NCBI GenBank assembly: GCA_037903355.1
Contig: JBAJFE010000037.1
Coordinates: 930,001-994,000, forward strand
Direction of reading: 5' to 3'
Origin: Trichuris trichiura
Taxonomy: Eukaryota > Nematoda > Enoplea > Trichinellida > Trichuridae
DNA length: 64,000 bases
The position numbers and the translations under genes were made by a program. Shown here in pieces: positions 24,301 to 36,687 of the stretch. Positions within the stretch are counted from its first letter, which is position 1, and the number at the start of each line of letters is the position of its first letter. A model generated the notes under the pieces. The model saw nothing but the letters and a program-made list of their open reading frames with translations. It was not told where the DNA came from and made no database searches.

Positions 24301-24914
24301 TTTAAGGCTCTGCTGCGTAGTTTGGAGAAACGCAACGTAACCATTAACGAGAATACGTTACATTGCCTTGCGCACGGCTGCTGGCATCAAGACGATGGCT
24401 TGGCTCTGTGCCAGAAAGCTAAAGTAAGCTACAGTAAGTAACATATTGATCATTCATCCTAACGTCTTCCATTGCAAACAGGATTTGGGCATTTCGCTAT
24501 CACTGCAGACCTGTAAAGTGCTCATGCACAAAGCGTTAACAAGTTTCGACTTTGTCTACGCCCGCCATTTGTTGGAATACATGCAGCGAGCTTCTATTCC
24601 ATGTGACAAACACTTCTTACGTCTTGTCGAGGAAGGACTTGCCAAAGCTAACAAATTGCCAATTCGTCAAGCAAGTTCGTCTCTCCTTGTTCAAAGGCGT
24701 AAAAATTTTTTCCAAACAGGATGACCAATCATCTTCGGCAGCCAAAGCAGTTGGTATTAGTCAGTTTAAACGATTTTACGAAAAGTGGCTACATTCAACG
24801 CGTCTTGCCAAGCAAACCGATCCGCGCGAACGGTTATTGGACAAGGAAGTGAGCGCGGACGATCTTAGAGAAGCGTGGGAAAAGCCGTGGGCAAAACGGA
24901 AGACTTTGTACTAG
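21312..24914 (+). CDS. PTCD1: Pentatricopeptide repeat protein PTCD1-like (mitochondrial RNA)
   Basis: PTCD1 is a mitochondrial PPR protein that affects leucine tRNA levels and 16S rRNA/mitoribosome assembly in mammals. Nine exons join in phase: 21312-21548, 21717-21854, 23229-23419, 23472-23610, 23677-23764, 23822-24255, 24307-24423, 24482-24674 and 24742-24914, giving 569 residues (human 700). The N-terminus is Arg/Leu/Ser-rich and fits a presequence. It is followed by DIFGSLSSL with an acidic run, WFGRRCNKLAREGK, and PPR helices such as MKIRPSRHSYTSLLNACAN, FSPDVMTFTHILQACMNDKK and RICRDCGLG, all in the order seen in PTCD1. The 1,374-base intron 2 is unusually large for this window. The last intron could instead be 24700-24719 or similar in another phase; I chose 24675-24741 because it is longer and in phase. 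Confidence 0.87.
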
Positions 24915-25248
24915 AGCGCCAAAAAGAAACGGTAAACAAATGTTCCTTCTTTTATTGCTTGCGATTTCCAACGTGCCGTCATGGCGTCGGAATGTTTGAA
25001 CAGCAAAGTATAAGAAAAATCTTGAAGAATCCACAGCGCATAAAAATAGTATTGCCACAACGGTCACCTAGTCAAACATTGCAACTGATAAAAGAAAAAG
25101 GATCGATGCGTCAGGGTGCAGTAAAAATTTCGCTTTCATAGAGAATGCACACTTAGGATTGACTAGAATGGAAGGAAGAGGAGCATTATAAGGATTTGTG
25201 CTAATTCGATGAGCTTTCATCTGTTGCGGCATTGATGTCGCAAAGTGT

Positions 25249-26885
25249 TTAACTCAACGGTTTCACTAAGTAGAGGTTCTCGCCGCGACCATTGCTCGAA
25301 ATCGGTTTCACCATGTAATGACCTATCAATTCGTCTATACTTGTAAAGCGTCTATTGCCTATTCGAAAACCATCCGCGTCCACTTGAATCCAGAAATGTT
25401 TGTTCTTGCTGGGCGCTTTCAACGATATGGACAAATCGCCGGGCTAAAAGCATAGTATAATTCTATTTTGAAATTGTACACTGTAGCATAGCGAAAATAA
25501 AGTTCATCGCTTTGGCTAGTCCACCGTGCAGTTTGGTTAAATGAGGTTGGCTTACGTTGCTTTCGCTATCTCTGATGAGGTAGTCACCATCGTGACCATA
25601 CTCGTCTAGTAATTTTTGACTTTGATCTCTGGTCAATCGGCCAAAGTACCACTCTCGACCACTATATAGAATCTTAGCGGAACCATTGGCAATTGCGTGC
25701 TGTCGAAACGCTTCCAGGCGATCAATGCGAGTTCGGTCATTAAGTCGTTGATTGGAATAGTCTAGAAGAGCGTCAGCTGCATTGTCATTGCAGGTTTCCG
25801 TGGAGCCTTCAAAAAACGTATCATGTTGAAAAAAGAAGCGAGTCGATAAATTATTACGGTCTACTGCATTCATCTTTCCAAGGTCGCGGTCGTCGTCATC
25901 GTCTCTATTGGCCTTTGGTGATCTGTTTATGGGCGATGAATTTTCAACAACGTAGTTGGAGGGAAACCAGCCGACTCGACTGCCGCAACGACCGCGCCAC
26001 CAACCGTCCGAAGACTTTTGCATAACTTCAATGCAGTCGTCCTTCCGCAGGAAGAGTTCATCGTCTCTGCACGGCTTATATTCAAAGCAAGCGTGCGCGA
26101 TGAACAGGCAAGATGAGAGCTTACTGCTCGTTGCTGTCTCGTTGACACCGGAGAAGGAACGAAACGACTGAAAAACAGGCAACAACACTTTTTCAAGCAC
26201 ATCAATAGTGCAGGTGAGCTTTTTCTTCTCATATATCATTTGGATGGAGAAGAAGCAGACAAGCACGAATTGTTTAAATGTCTGCGACTTGAAGGTAACT
26301 GAATAGACCGCATGTTTCGCATTAAGGCCCAAATCAGATTTTCCATCGTCAGGTCGCAGCCACTAAGGCAACGCTCACTGCCGACTTCGAGTGCATTATG
26401 ATAACAATCGCGCCAAACGCGTCTGAATAATCTTACGCTTCAAATATTGACGGGTATGCAAGGAAAAGTTGTCTTACGGGAAACATATAAGATTTCGCGT
26501 AAAAGCGAAGTATTTTAGCAAGTATAATGCTTGTCGATCGAAACTGTTCAAGCTTCCGCGGGCTAATAATTTAATATATAAAACATACCGACTTGGCGGC
26601 CAGCGGACTTCCAAAGCACTTTGAGGTGGGCAGACTTTCGGTGCCGTTCCTGCGACGTAGACTCTCTTTGAGCATACCGAGACGACGACCAATAGCATCT
26701 TTCCAATTCACTCGGCGAACGTAATTTGAAGGAACGAAACCTTCGCAATCGGAGTCGTTGCGCACCTTCCACCATTTGCCCGAATCGTCCAGTAGAGTAA
26801 GCAATTCATTTTTTTCTATGCTCAGTTCTTTTGCTTCCTGAGCATCATATTTGTACTTGGCAATGATATATTCAACTTCGCCCAT
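25249..26885 (-). CDS. NCK1: NCK-type SH3/SH2 adaptor with only two SH3 domains
   Basis: NCK adaptors link phosphotyrosine on receptors to actin regulators such as WASP and PAK. Three exons join in phase: 26589-26885, 25556-26167 and 25249-25443, giving 367 residues. SH3-1 is at about residues 5-57 (LLDDSGKWWKVRN, GFVPSNYV), SH3-2 at 121-174 (SSDGWWRGRCGSRVGWFPSNYV in two parts), and the SH2 domain at 270-367 with GDYLIRDSES at the phosphotyrosine pocket, NKHFWIQ and the C-terminal GENLYLVKPLS. The closest relatives of the two SH3 domains are NCK SH3-1 and SH3-2. NCK SH3-3 is missing: residues 175-269 are a single open stretch rich in Asp, Asn and Arg without an SH3 pattern. The gene converges on PTCD1 with 334 bases between the stops. 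Confidence 0.92.
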
Positions 26886-27311
26886 GTTTCCGTACGGGGC
26901 GGACGCCCAGCTTGCTTAATTCGAACGCGTAGGGTCCTTCATTAAAATACAGTATCCTTATTAGCGATGTTCAGGGTTGAGCATAAATAGTTTCCTCAAT
27001 GTCCGTTTGCGAATCTTTCATCGACGTTTTTCCATTATTTACTGTCCGCGTAGTAGCATATTAATCAGCTCTGCTTGTCAAGATAACTTTATCGTAGAGA
27101 TTTTTTCTCGTCGGCTTTGAGCTTAGTTTGTTCAATAATCCCGGTTGAATTATTTCGTCATTAAACAAAGGAGTACCTTCGGTTGAGCTGCAGAAAGCTT
27201 TGAATTTGTGTAGGCAAAAAGCGGCGGAATAATGGATGTTGGCGCTTAAGCAACGAATTTAATAGTGGGGCACTTTAAGTATTAGAAAAATGAGGCTGAC
27301 CAGTAGTAGTA

Positions 27312-28505
27312 CTAAGTAACAAAGTATTTTCTGCAAACATCCGCTCCTTCATTGTCGTACATAGCTTTCGTGACGACAATTTTAGATAAATCAGGGCTTT
27401 CGGCTAGCAGTCGTCCTCCGCGCCACGCATTCCCAATGGGGTCTTCGGCCAACTTTATCCGAATGTTGTACTGTTCGGGTATCATAGGTCGTAGTTCGGT
27501 CCAAAGACGTTTCTGTATACCTTTTAGTAGACAGTTGCCACCGGTAAGGATGATATTATTCAAAAGAATTGGGGCCATTTGGCGTGGGCACTTTTCCAGT
27601 ATAGAATAAGCCACTATCTCTGCCAAACCCATTTCATTCATGCCAACCATTGAAGGATGAAACAATAGTTCGGGAACAGAGAACCTTTCGTTGTTCAACG
27701 TTACATATTGATCCGATGAAGTCAACGGTGGATCGTCTTTGCCGCAAACTTGACCACGATAACGGCTGATGTAATCGGGCAATAAGTACTGACGCGTAAT
27801 GCTATTGTTTGCCTTTGGTTTTTGCGATTCGCGCATGTCTGCGGCAAAGTTTTCGGACACGTAGCAAACGTCTTCTTTGCATTCATTCATTATGTAAGTT
27901 TCGTTGAGCACATTGACTTGTCTGTACGAGACGATTTCTTTCAAACGGTTTGTCATCATTTTGCCGCCAACGTCCAGTCGTACAACGCCTTGTTCAACCA
28001 TTTTGCCTTCGTAATATGGAACAACGTAGGTGCACGAGTAACCCGAATCGACCACAACGCATCCAGGCTGAGTTCGATTGTCGTAAACATATTTGTACAT
28101 ACTTAGCGCCGTTGCCGGAGCGCAATAGACGGAATGAAAAGCGTAATCTTCGAACAAGACTTCCCAAAAGAGCTCGCGGGAAATATTGAAATGCGGTTCA
28201 GTGATAATCAGGCAACAATCGGCGGTGTTCACTTTCATGCAACTTTCCGAGAATAAGTAGTCCCAAATTTGTCGTTGAACATCGTACTTAACCAACATAC
28301 CTTTCTGAAACGGCAGCTGATAGAAAAGAGTGTATCGTTCCTTCAGTTCTTCGATTTGATCGCTGATAAAAACCCGAAAGCGTTCATTTTTCGATTTGGT
28401 TATGCAGTTCGGGAAAAGCTTCGGTTCCGTAGCCGTCGAATGACCTGCTTTAATTGTATAACCGCCATTGTCCAAAATAAACGCTGCGTCGCAAGACGAC
28501 GACAT
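27312..28505 (-). CDS. ACTR6: Actin-related protein 6
   Basis: ARP6 is a nuclear actin-related protein of the SWR1/SRCAP complex that exchanges H2A.Z into nucleosomes. The frame is uninterrupted and encodes 397 residues from the ATG at 28505 (human 396). I prefer this start to the upstream ATG at 28595 because FILDNGGYTIKAG then lies at the N-terminus as in other ARP6 proteins, and an acceptor-like TATTAACAG precedes it. Family blocks are LFYQLPFQKGMLVKYDVQRQ, IITEPHFN, VVDSGYSCTYVVPYYEGK, LKEIVSYRQ, KEDVCYVSE, NERFSVPELLF, NIILTGGNCLL and ERLWTELRP-like KRLWTELRP. Lack of introns contrasts with its neighbours and suggests a retrocopy that became, or replaced, the resident gene. NCK lies downstream on the same strand, 426 bases away. 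Confidence 0.96.
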   Translation of the reverse strand: MSSSCDAAFILDNGGYTIKAGHSTATEPKLFPNCITKSKNERFRVFISDQIEELKERYTLFYQLPFQKGMLVKYDVQRQIWDYLFSESCMKVNTADCCLIITEPHFNISRELFWEVLFEDYAFHSVYCAPATALSMYKYVYDNRTQPGCVVVDSGYSCTYVVPYYEGKMVEQGVVRLDVGGKMMTNRLKEIVSYRQVNVLNETYIMNECKEDVCYVSENFAADMRESQKPKANNSITRQYLLPDYISRYRGQVCGKDDPPLTSSDQYVTLNNERFSVPELLFHPSMVGMNEMGLAEIVAYSILEKCPRQMAPILLNNIILTGGNCLLKGIQKRLWTELRPMIPEQYNIRIKLAEDPIGNAWRGGRLLAESPDLSKIVVTKAMYDNEGADVCRKYFVT

Positions 28506-30512
28506 GAAACGCTCTTCCCTGTTAATACCGAGTAAAATGAAAATCACGTTGTATTCTTTTGGAGGAATAGATGCTATTCGTCTAACGTAATTCATCCATA
28601 TCTCATTGCGAGTTCTTGGAAGCTAAGTTGTACAGATAAAATACTTCTGTTTTTGTTATATATAGTTGTAGCCGTCAGATAACATTTGAGTGCTTAAATC
28701 TCGTTTTTTAGAGACCTAAATGCTTGTCACCGCAAACTTTTAATTACATACCGTTAGTGCGTTTTGTGATAATCCATTGTACAGATTACTCAAACTAGTA
28801 GGCTTTTCTATAAGTCGAGATTTTCCGATTTGCAAAAGATCTCTGCAGATGACGTACCGCTGAGAGCTAGCCATATTTAGCTTCTAATTGTCAACGTTTT
28901 GTTTAGCTCAATTTTTTGTTCATGTAACTTGTTGATTGATTACGTGTTGTTTTTACAATTTTTGCAGTTTAACACTTGGCTGCTTAATTAGAGTGAACAC
29001 TGTTTCATGCCTGCGTAAAGTTATCGTACTTGTCTTCGTTTGTTTCTTGTATTTCTTAAAGCAGGTTAACAGAAAATGAGGATTGAACTGATATGTCAAG
29101 CGAGTTAGTCATGATTTCAGTTGTAAATATGTAAATTTTTTGTAGCTTGGCAAGTAAATTCTTTATTTCATGCTTGTCCATACTGTTATTACCTATTTAG
29201 AAATGGACCTATAAGTAGTGACCACTTATCTGCTCCAATGGCTATTCGAAATTTTACCATGTTTATGATTCTTTGAACGCGATTAGCTGTCCTATATTTT
29301 TTAAGGCGGCAATTGTTGAGGCAAAAGTTTTGTCTATTTATTTAAGCTTTTCACAGAAAGTTTTCCCCAGCTTCGTCTGCACGGCACTCAGTCCGTTGTA
29401 GCAATTGTCTTAGCCTCTGTAAGTTGGCTACAAATGAGCTGCGATATATCATTTCCTCGTCTGATAGTTGTCCCGCTCCTTTTGCGCGAATCAACTTGGA
29501 ATAAAGTACTTACTTGCAACAATATAAATAATATAGGTTACACTTGGATGGCGCGAGCAGGGTTACGCAGCACGTAACATTTGGTGGAAACGAATGTTGC
29601 GTTGTTGACAAGCCCTCCGCTCAGATTTTTTCGTCAACGACAAATTTTCCGTTAACTTTTGTAGTTCATTCTTTCATTCGATCTGGTGCAAAGTTGGCAC
29701 TTACTTTATCTTTTCCTTTTGCTGCCGGCGCCCATTTTTTATCACTTTACGTGGAAAAGCTTTTCTCGTTTGTAGTCATTTCAATGTGGTAGAATAGCAA
29801 GCGAAATATTTGTGCATTTTAGGCGTTCACTTAGATTGTTGCATGCACGTAAATCGCTTCAAGTATGTATGCCGTTTCCAAGAACGCCAATAGCTTCTTT
29901 TTTTTCCCGTAAAAAAGTGTCCTACTAACCTTGTCGTAAGGTCAGCATGCAGGGTCGATTTATTCTCCGTAATGTTGTATCATTGTGTTATCTTTGGCAC
30001 CTCTTTTGGTAACGCTTTCTGAGGGTGACCCTGACGATTTATGGATGAAGTGGAGCGGGCTGGATCTTTGAACTTTTGTGCTAATAGTTTTGTTCGCTTT
30101 CTGACGTTTTTCAACTGCCTAAAGATCGCATTACAAATTGTCACGTCAAAGGTGTATATTTATTTTTATAGTTTCGTTTACAATGCAAGTTAGCACGGCG
30201 TCTTTGATATTTTGGTGATGAAGAAACAAACTGACCGAATTTTCACATTCGATTAATCCGTGGTGCACAAAGGAGGCGGGATTTTTTGAAAAGCGGTTGC
30301 TGCCCTTGCGTGTAGTTGTATTGATGGGCGCTGTGATCGGGTCACTGGGCTGTTACGCGCGCAAAGAGAACGGTCGACGATCTGGTTCATTTGAAACGAA
30401 CTTAATTGCACTGACACGAAAGACAACTGGCCGACATAAGGCACCGTTTCCTTTTAGAAACCCTTCGAACGGCTGTCACTCCACAGTTGCTGTTTACTTT
30501 CGCACAGCTGTG
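28506..30512. other. Intergenic region between divergent ARP6 and the cysteine-rich secreted gene
   Basis: About 2 kb with no supported gene. It must hold the promoters of both flanking genes, but I could not define elements. The frame at 30297-30602 overlaps the true first exon of the downstream gene. Confidence 0.45.
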
Positions 30513-33500
30513 ATGCAACAATTCCTCCGACTACTACTACCATTATCGTTACTCTGTTTAATTTTCTTACCAACTCAAGGTGAGTATTTTTGTCTTCATT
30601 AATTATGCAACGATCATTTTTGCCAATATCGCTTTAGTCTATTCGGTCAGTTGTCCCAATGGGGCTACAGCAGATCAGTTGAGTGCCTGCTTGGAGCCCG
30701 TCCAAGACGTGGTCAGTCGAATTCATTATCGTAAAAAGACTATAAAACGGGCCATATTACCTCTTTACTTCTTAACGTACGGCGAGCTTAGCCAATTGTG
30801 CGACGCCTATAGGCGATCCCGATCCGGTTGTCCTTTCGATTATGTGCTCTGTTCATCCAGTAATGATACAGTTCATTTGGTGCAAACTAATCTGCAATAC
30901 GGTTGTACTCACGTAAGCCAAAAGAAACAATCGTGCATTCAACATTCGCTCAAAGAGAACAAACGATGTCTTGGTTCGTTGCTTCGCAAAAGCGATGATC
31001 CTTTTGCCTCCAGAGAGTACGATTGTCAATCATTGTACGATTTCTTTTCGTGCATTCATGAGCCATTGCAAACTCGTTGCGGCACTGCGGTTGTCGCTGA
31101 ATTAATCAAAGTCGTTATTAGCTACGGATGCAGTTTGGAAAAACTTGGAGATTCAAGTACAGAGTTTGTCCTTTTCCCTTTATCTTGTGATCGCTTCTCT
31201 TGTAGCCAACAGAGCTGAAGCCAACTGCTTTCAGGAGGACAAAGAAGCGGTCACGGAGTGTTTTGCCGTAAGTTATAGTTTCAAATATTATTTTTTAAGT
31301 ATTTAAATATATATATGTGTGCAAATGCTTCACTGCTTGACCTATTAATGCGACATTTTAAATCTTAAACTTTTTCATATGCGCATATTCTTTCTAATTG
31401 ATTTAATCTTATCTGTTTGGTGATGCTTTTTCGCATATTCAGTGAGCGTTACTTTTGGCGCGAGAATCGTTTGAATTTCTGCGTAAAATTCAAGTACATA
31501 AGTAAGACGCTGGCGAAACGCACTTCGCTAACTGTTTCTTCACGCGAGCGTTTATTTCTAGCAACTGACAGGTCTTACTTTCTTCGCGTTTTGTTTTTCT
31601 TTTTTTTTGCGTTTTTTGCTTACATTTATAAGAATTATTTTTCGGGAGGCATCTTAATTGCTTTTCATTCCGTCCCGCGAATTCCGTCGTCTTTTTTCCT
31701 TTCGCGATCTCGTGATGATAACCTGAGCAACTTTAAATTGTTTGAATTCATTCTGTAGCTACTATTGCAAGCAAAATGTGAACTCTTTTGAGTGCAGTTC
31801 GTGCTACCTGTCATCAACGGTGTTAATTATTAGGTTTCTAACCGGCTTAGGCCAATGACTAGAAGTGCTTTAACGTGACCCGTATCATTGTATTAGTTTT
31901 AATTCTTTTTCTCCTCTTCCTTTAACGCTATGATATTTGTCAAGCTGCTGTTGCGATTAGTTTTTTTGAACATTCTTCTACGCTTCGTTGACCTCTGAAG
32001 TTGATGCGCGTAACGCATTTGTGCTCGCTAACGCGGCACGAACGTGAACGTTCCACTTTAACTTTATGGTAATTCAAGTTTGTCACGAGTAATTTTGAAG
32101 TGAGGTCTTTGGTGACTTAACTTTTTTTCATTTGCTTCAATCACCGATTGGGACAGTCGTTAACGCTTTGCAAGTCGTTGTATCGGTTGCGCCGAGAAAA
32201 GTTCATTTTAAAAAATTCCAACAGGACTGTTTCTGCGACCTTTTGCGCTAATGAGTTGACATTTTAAAATGTTTTCGCAACTTGCTGCCGGTATCGTGTT
32301 TATTATGTTGTATGAATTCTTTTCTAACGTAAACTAAACTTTTCCAGTGAAATGTCTCTCTATCGCTTTAACAGACGGAAGCAGAAAAAAGGCGTATAGT
32401 GGAGCACCGTTTCGAGAAAACGCAATTTTTATTCTCCAAAAAGCTGTTAGCTACTACTATTTTTTGGTTTCAGACACGTTGACTAAAAAGCGTTGCGTAT
32501 GAATTCACTGTTTAAAGCTTTCAGTTTTTCGTTTCTTGTTTCACCCTAACAGCGCGTCATTTCTTTACTGCTTTTTTTACCTCTCCGAACTGACGCGTAG
32601 AAATTTATCGCCTGAATCATTTTTTAAAATTGTATTGTTTCTCGCACGGAAAATTTTAAACTTTCAAACTCTTTTCATCAAAGCGCCATTCTAACCTATT
32701 AACAATCGAATTCCTGTTCGCTGCTGGGAAAAGTTACTTTCAGCCGTTGCAAAGCTTTTGGCATTTTGTTCGGATAAAGAATCCCGAATTCAATCAAATT
32801 GGTTTTCCGCTGTACCATTTTAATGGTTACGATTTGGAAAGGATGTGCGAAATGGTTCAGAATGTCAAAAAGAGCTGTTCGGCAGTGCAGCGATGCCCCT
32901 CACTTCCTATTGTTCAATTTACGAACGCACTGCTTGGCTACGCTTGCGGTCACGAGCAGCAAACATTTTTCAAACATTATCAGTGCATACGCGAATGCAT
33001 ACACGATCAGCCAATCTGCACCGAGCACATTCACGGTGCTTGGGAACCCGGCTATCATAGGGAGGTGTGCCGTCGAATGCCAGCGTTCTTTCGATGTCTT
33101 CTTCCTTACTTGTTGCGGCGATGTAGCAGCAATGCAATAGCAATGTTTGCTCAGTCGATAAGACAATATTGGTGCGACATTGGCTCCATACTTGATCTTG
33201 CTACTCTCAGTAAGAAAAATGAAGTAGCGGTTTCCACTTTTTATTTTATTGCGTTCACTTTTTTCCAGTGAAATCTATTGATATGAATGTTAACGATAAG
33301 ACAGCTATTCTGGCTCTTGGCAGTGTCCATACGAACGATGTGGGATCAGACCCGCCAACAAGCGGACCATCACCCTTAGTGTTTTCGTCAACTTTAAAAA
33401 CCGTCACCGCAGTGCCTATGACGGTTGAACAACAAAGTACAACATTATCTCCTTCAAAGTTTCCAATCACTATAAGAGCTACGACTGCGAGCACTGATTC

Positions 33501-34071
33501 ACCCGTGACAACAGCAACTGTCAGTTTGCCATCGATGGAAATTGATGCCGATTCGGGATGTTCAAATTCAAAGCGTATTTTAGTACGTCAATGCTTGGAG
33601 CCATTGTTTGAAAGACTGATAGAATTGCACCATTTGCGTCGATTGGAAAATTTTTCTTTCCCGCTGTATCATTACGGCAAGAAGGAAATAATGGATTTGT
33701 GCGATCTGTACGCAACTTCGTTTCTTCAATGCCCGTTCACTATGTTTCAAGAATGCGCCGATGATCACGTTGTATACGTAGCCAATGCCTTATTGGGCTA
33801 CTTCTGCTCTCCGCAACATATTTCCTCCTTCCATGATCATTACGATTGCATTTCGCTTGTTGTACGCAACAGGCATTCGTGCGATAAGTATATTCTTGGA
33901 GCACCATTGATAGAAGGTTTGATCGAAGGTGAAGATGGACAACGGATAAGCTGCGGTCGATTGCAAAAGTTCTACAGTTGCTCTCAATTGGCCGTTGACA
34001 GAAGTTGTCCCCAAACGGCTCGCATTATCTTTAAACAATCATTGCAACAATTCGGTTGCGATCTCCAATAG
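30513..34071 (+). CDS. Secreted protein with three cysteine-rich domains and a Ser/Thr-rich linker
   Basis: Five exons join in phase: 30513-30579, 30638-31156, 31206-31267, 32744-33209 and 33269-34071, giving 638 residues. The first exon is a signal peptide (MQQFLRLLLPLSLLCLIFL). Three related domains follow, at about residues 28-195, 205-365 and 455-638. Each starts with a C-[LF]-[EA]-P-[VL] motif, then a FPLYHF/LPLYFL block with YxxxxLxxLC, a C-P-F segment, and a second half with ..YxC..., HxxC and FFxC. Between domains 2 and 3 is a roughly 75-residue Thr/Ser/Pro-rich, mucin-like linker. No membrane or GPI signal is seen at the C-terminus. The pattern resembles nematode T20D4.11-like (DUF19) secreted proteins, but I am not certain of that family. 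Intron 3 (31268-32743) is 1.5 kb. The role is unknown; an extracellular or secretory function is inferred. Confidence 0.8.
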
Positions 34072-36687
34072 GTTTCTCCCTTAGATCGTTCATCCACTTT
34101 CCACGCAAGGAAAGCGCAATTGTTTGTATCAATATGACTTTACGTTTGATCGTTACTTATTTCTTAAATAAGTAAAGTTTCATTGCATTCAGTTTAGTTT
34201 GGTAACCTTACAATTGTTCGCCTATTCGAGCGCTGGAACGCGTACCCATTTTTGGAGAAGAAACGCGGGTCGTCGGTGAACATTTTGGTAAGGTCGATTG
34301 CCATCGAAGTTTTCCCTTTCGCTTTGTCAATTTTTGCAGCTAACTCAACCCGACGAAGGCCTCTTGTAAACATTAAAGCAGGTAAGCAGTCCATTGTTAC
34401 ATTTGTATTATAAATTGAGTTTTTTGCCCGCCAATCGTTGGAGGCTAAATTGCATTTGTTTTACATGAATCTCGCGGCTAAAGCATTAGCGAAGAACGCC
34501 TCTAAGCGGTATACCTAAAAGGCGTTTAGGCAAAAAGTGTTGTAATGATAAACATTTAATTTAATATTCATGCGCTTACATTGTTGATACGCAGCGCGGA
34601 TGAACAGTATTGTTCAACTGCGCTCCGACTCATCATTAAGCTTAGATGCAGTATCGTTTTTTGGAAACTGTGGAAGGCATATTTGACGCAGTTCCATCTT
34701 TGGCTTCGACCACGCTAAATATGTAGAGTATTCAAGCTGACGTCAACGTTTTTATGACGTAATTTTTCAACAAAACGTAGACGACCACATACTTAGTAAT
34801 CTCAATTGTCAGTCTTCAGTTTTGTACACTTCACACTGGGGCATCTCTTATTTTAACTTCCCTATAAAAAGCTAAATATTTTGACCGAAAGCAAAGTGCA
34901 GATGAGAAATATGCATTCTAAAGTAATAGCGCAATTTTACTCTGTCATCGACCCGTAACGCTGCCGTCCTAACTGCTTAATTTGCAAGTGGACAATTTTA
35001 AAAAAAGAGCAAATGAGCATCACTCTCTCTAAATTTTTTATTGCTATAAAAATTAACCAGTAGTGCGACTTCCTGTTTGTACAGGTGAAATAATGTGGGA
35101 TACAAAGTTAGACAAAAAATTAAATCGTCTTTAGGCTTTGGCGGCTAACCGTGCAAAACTAAGCTGCATTTTAAAAGCAGAAAACTATTCCGCTTAATCT
35201 GTGCCAACCTAAAGTAAGAAAGGTTGTCAATCTTTGTTGAAAGTATGAGCATGCGAGCAGACGGACGTTCCCGAACAATCAATTTCGCATTTCAAGTAAT
35301 GGCAAATGCACAGGGCGCCTATAACAACTTTTTTGCCCAAGTCCGTATGCGACTTTAGCTTTTTTTCAAAACGTGACCGCTTAATCAAATGGTTTCGAAA
35401 TGTTCAACCAAACCGCTTTGGCTCGCGAATTCTCGGCAGCTTAATTTTTCACGTTCGCTGCTTTACAGATCAGTTTGTTCGCGTGATAAGCAATTGTCCA
35501 TTTGGCTGCGAAATCTTTTCTACCGCTTCTTTCCATTAGGGGCCATTTTTCACCAGTCGAGCAACTTCTCCTTTCCGACTATACAAAATTTAGAAAAGGT
35601 GATATTTCTTCCGCTTGCACAGCATTGCTACTTGTCGTCATCCATTAAACGTATTGAAAGAGGAAACTATGACACGTCGAACTAATAAATTTTCTTTTTT
35701 CTTTAATGACAAGGATTCAGCGTTTTAAACAGATGCATTTTCAAATTTGCAAGTGGCAAAGATCCACTTTTCTGCCTTTGTAAGATGGTCGTTTTAGCGA
35801 AACTAATTTTTGACTTTGTCCATTTTTTCTCAGCCGCATGTCGAGCCATACTTGGCGGCAATAGTATTAATAGCGTTAATGTTACACAGGGCATACGACT
35901 AGCAGAGATATTCGCCCTTGAGCGTTCGGGCAAAAATATGTATTCATACTTTGAGCTTCGGGGACGAATCGATTGATCGGCCGTTTCTTATCACTTCCGC
36001 TTTTCTTCAACTATTCAGTTTTGCATTGGTTGCCTGCATGCATCAGTTGCCTTCAGTCATTTGCCACCTGAACGTTTGCCCATATTCATCGCCGTCCAAT
36101 AATCAATATTGGCAGCAAGGTCGAAACGTTCGTTTTGCCCATTTACGGTAGTCGAGCTGTCATATGATCGATTTGCAATGACCATTCATTTGAGATAAGC
36201 AACTGAGTTTTTATTCAGTTGATTATTGGAATGGTCAGATGCTACTTGATCACGTGACATCAACCAACGAACGACAAGCAGTGCTTATATAGCCAGTCGG
36301 TTGCGGATAAAATGGACAAGCACTGGCAGTGCGTCGCCTTAAAGTGAAAACAAAAAGTGCCAATTAATCTATTCTGAAAGGAGTTTCTCTTTCTGCCTAT
36401 TTCAGCAGGTGGCGCTTTAATCGATTGGAATCGATTCCGAATAGCAGTTACGGTTTACGTCCAACGGGCTTGTTGTCACTGGACGTCTTCTTGTGCTGTG
36501 ACGTGAGCAAGAAAGTCGATCGGAGCCAGAGGAAACGGTGTCTGCTGTGGTTTGTGTGTATACTGGTGATACTGTGCTACTTGTTTCATCCAGGTTGGAA
36601 AATTCGAGCGTTGAATAGTTTTTCTTCCAAATGGTTTAACAAACAATCGGCTGACCGAATGGTGCTGGTCGGTTGGCTATTCCGGTG
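34072..36687. other. Intergenic region upstream of PC2
   Basis: No gene is supported. A 10-bp inverted repeat with a 3-base loop (34153-34175, TTACTTATTT/AAATAAGTAA) lies 80 bases after the cysteine-rich gene stop, probably in its 3' untranslated region. A frame at 36425-36688 overlaps the PC2 start and is probably 5' untranslated sequence. Confidence 0.45.

Noticed and set aside
34153..34175. Inverted repeat TTACTTATTT/AAATAAGTAA as a terminator
   Set aside because: AT-only arms are expected by chance in 3' flanks and eukaryotic genes do not use such terminators.
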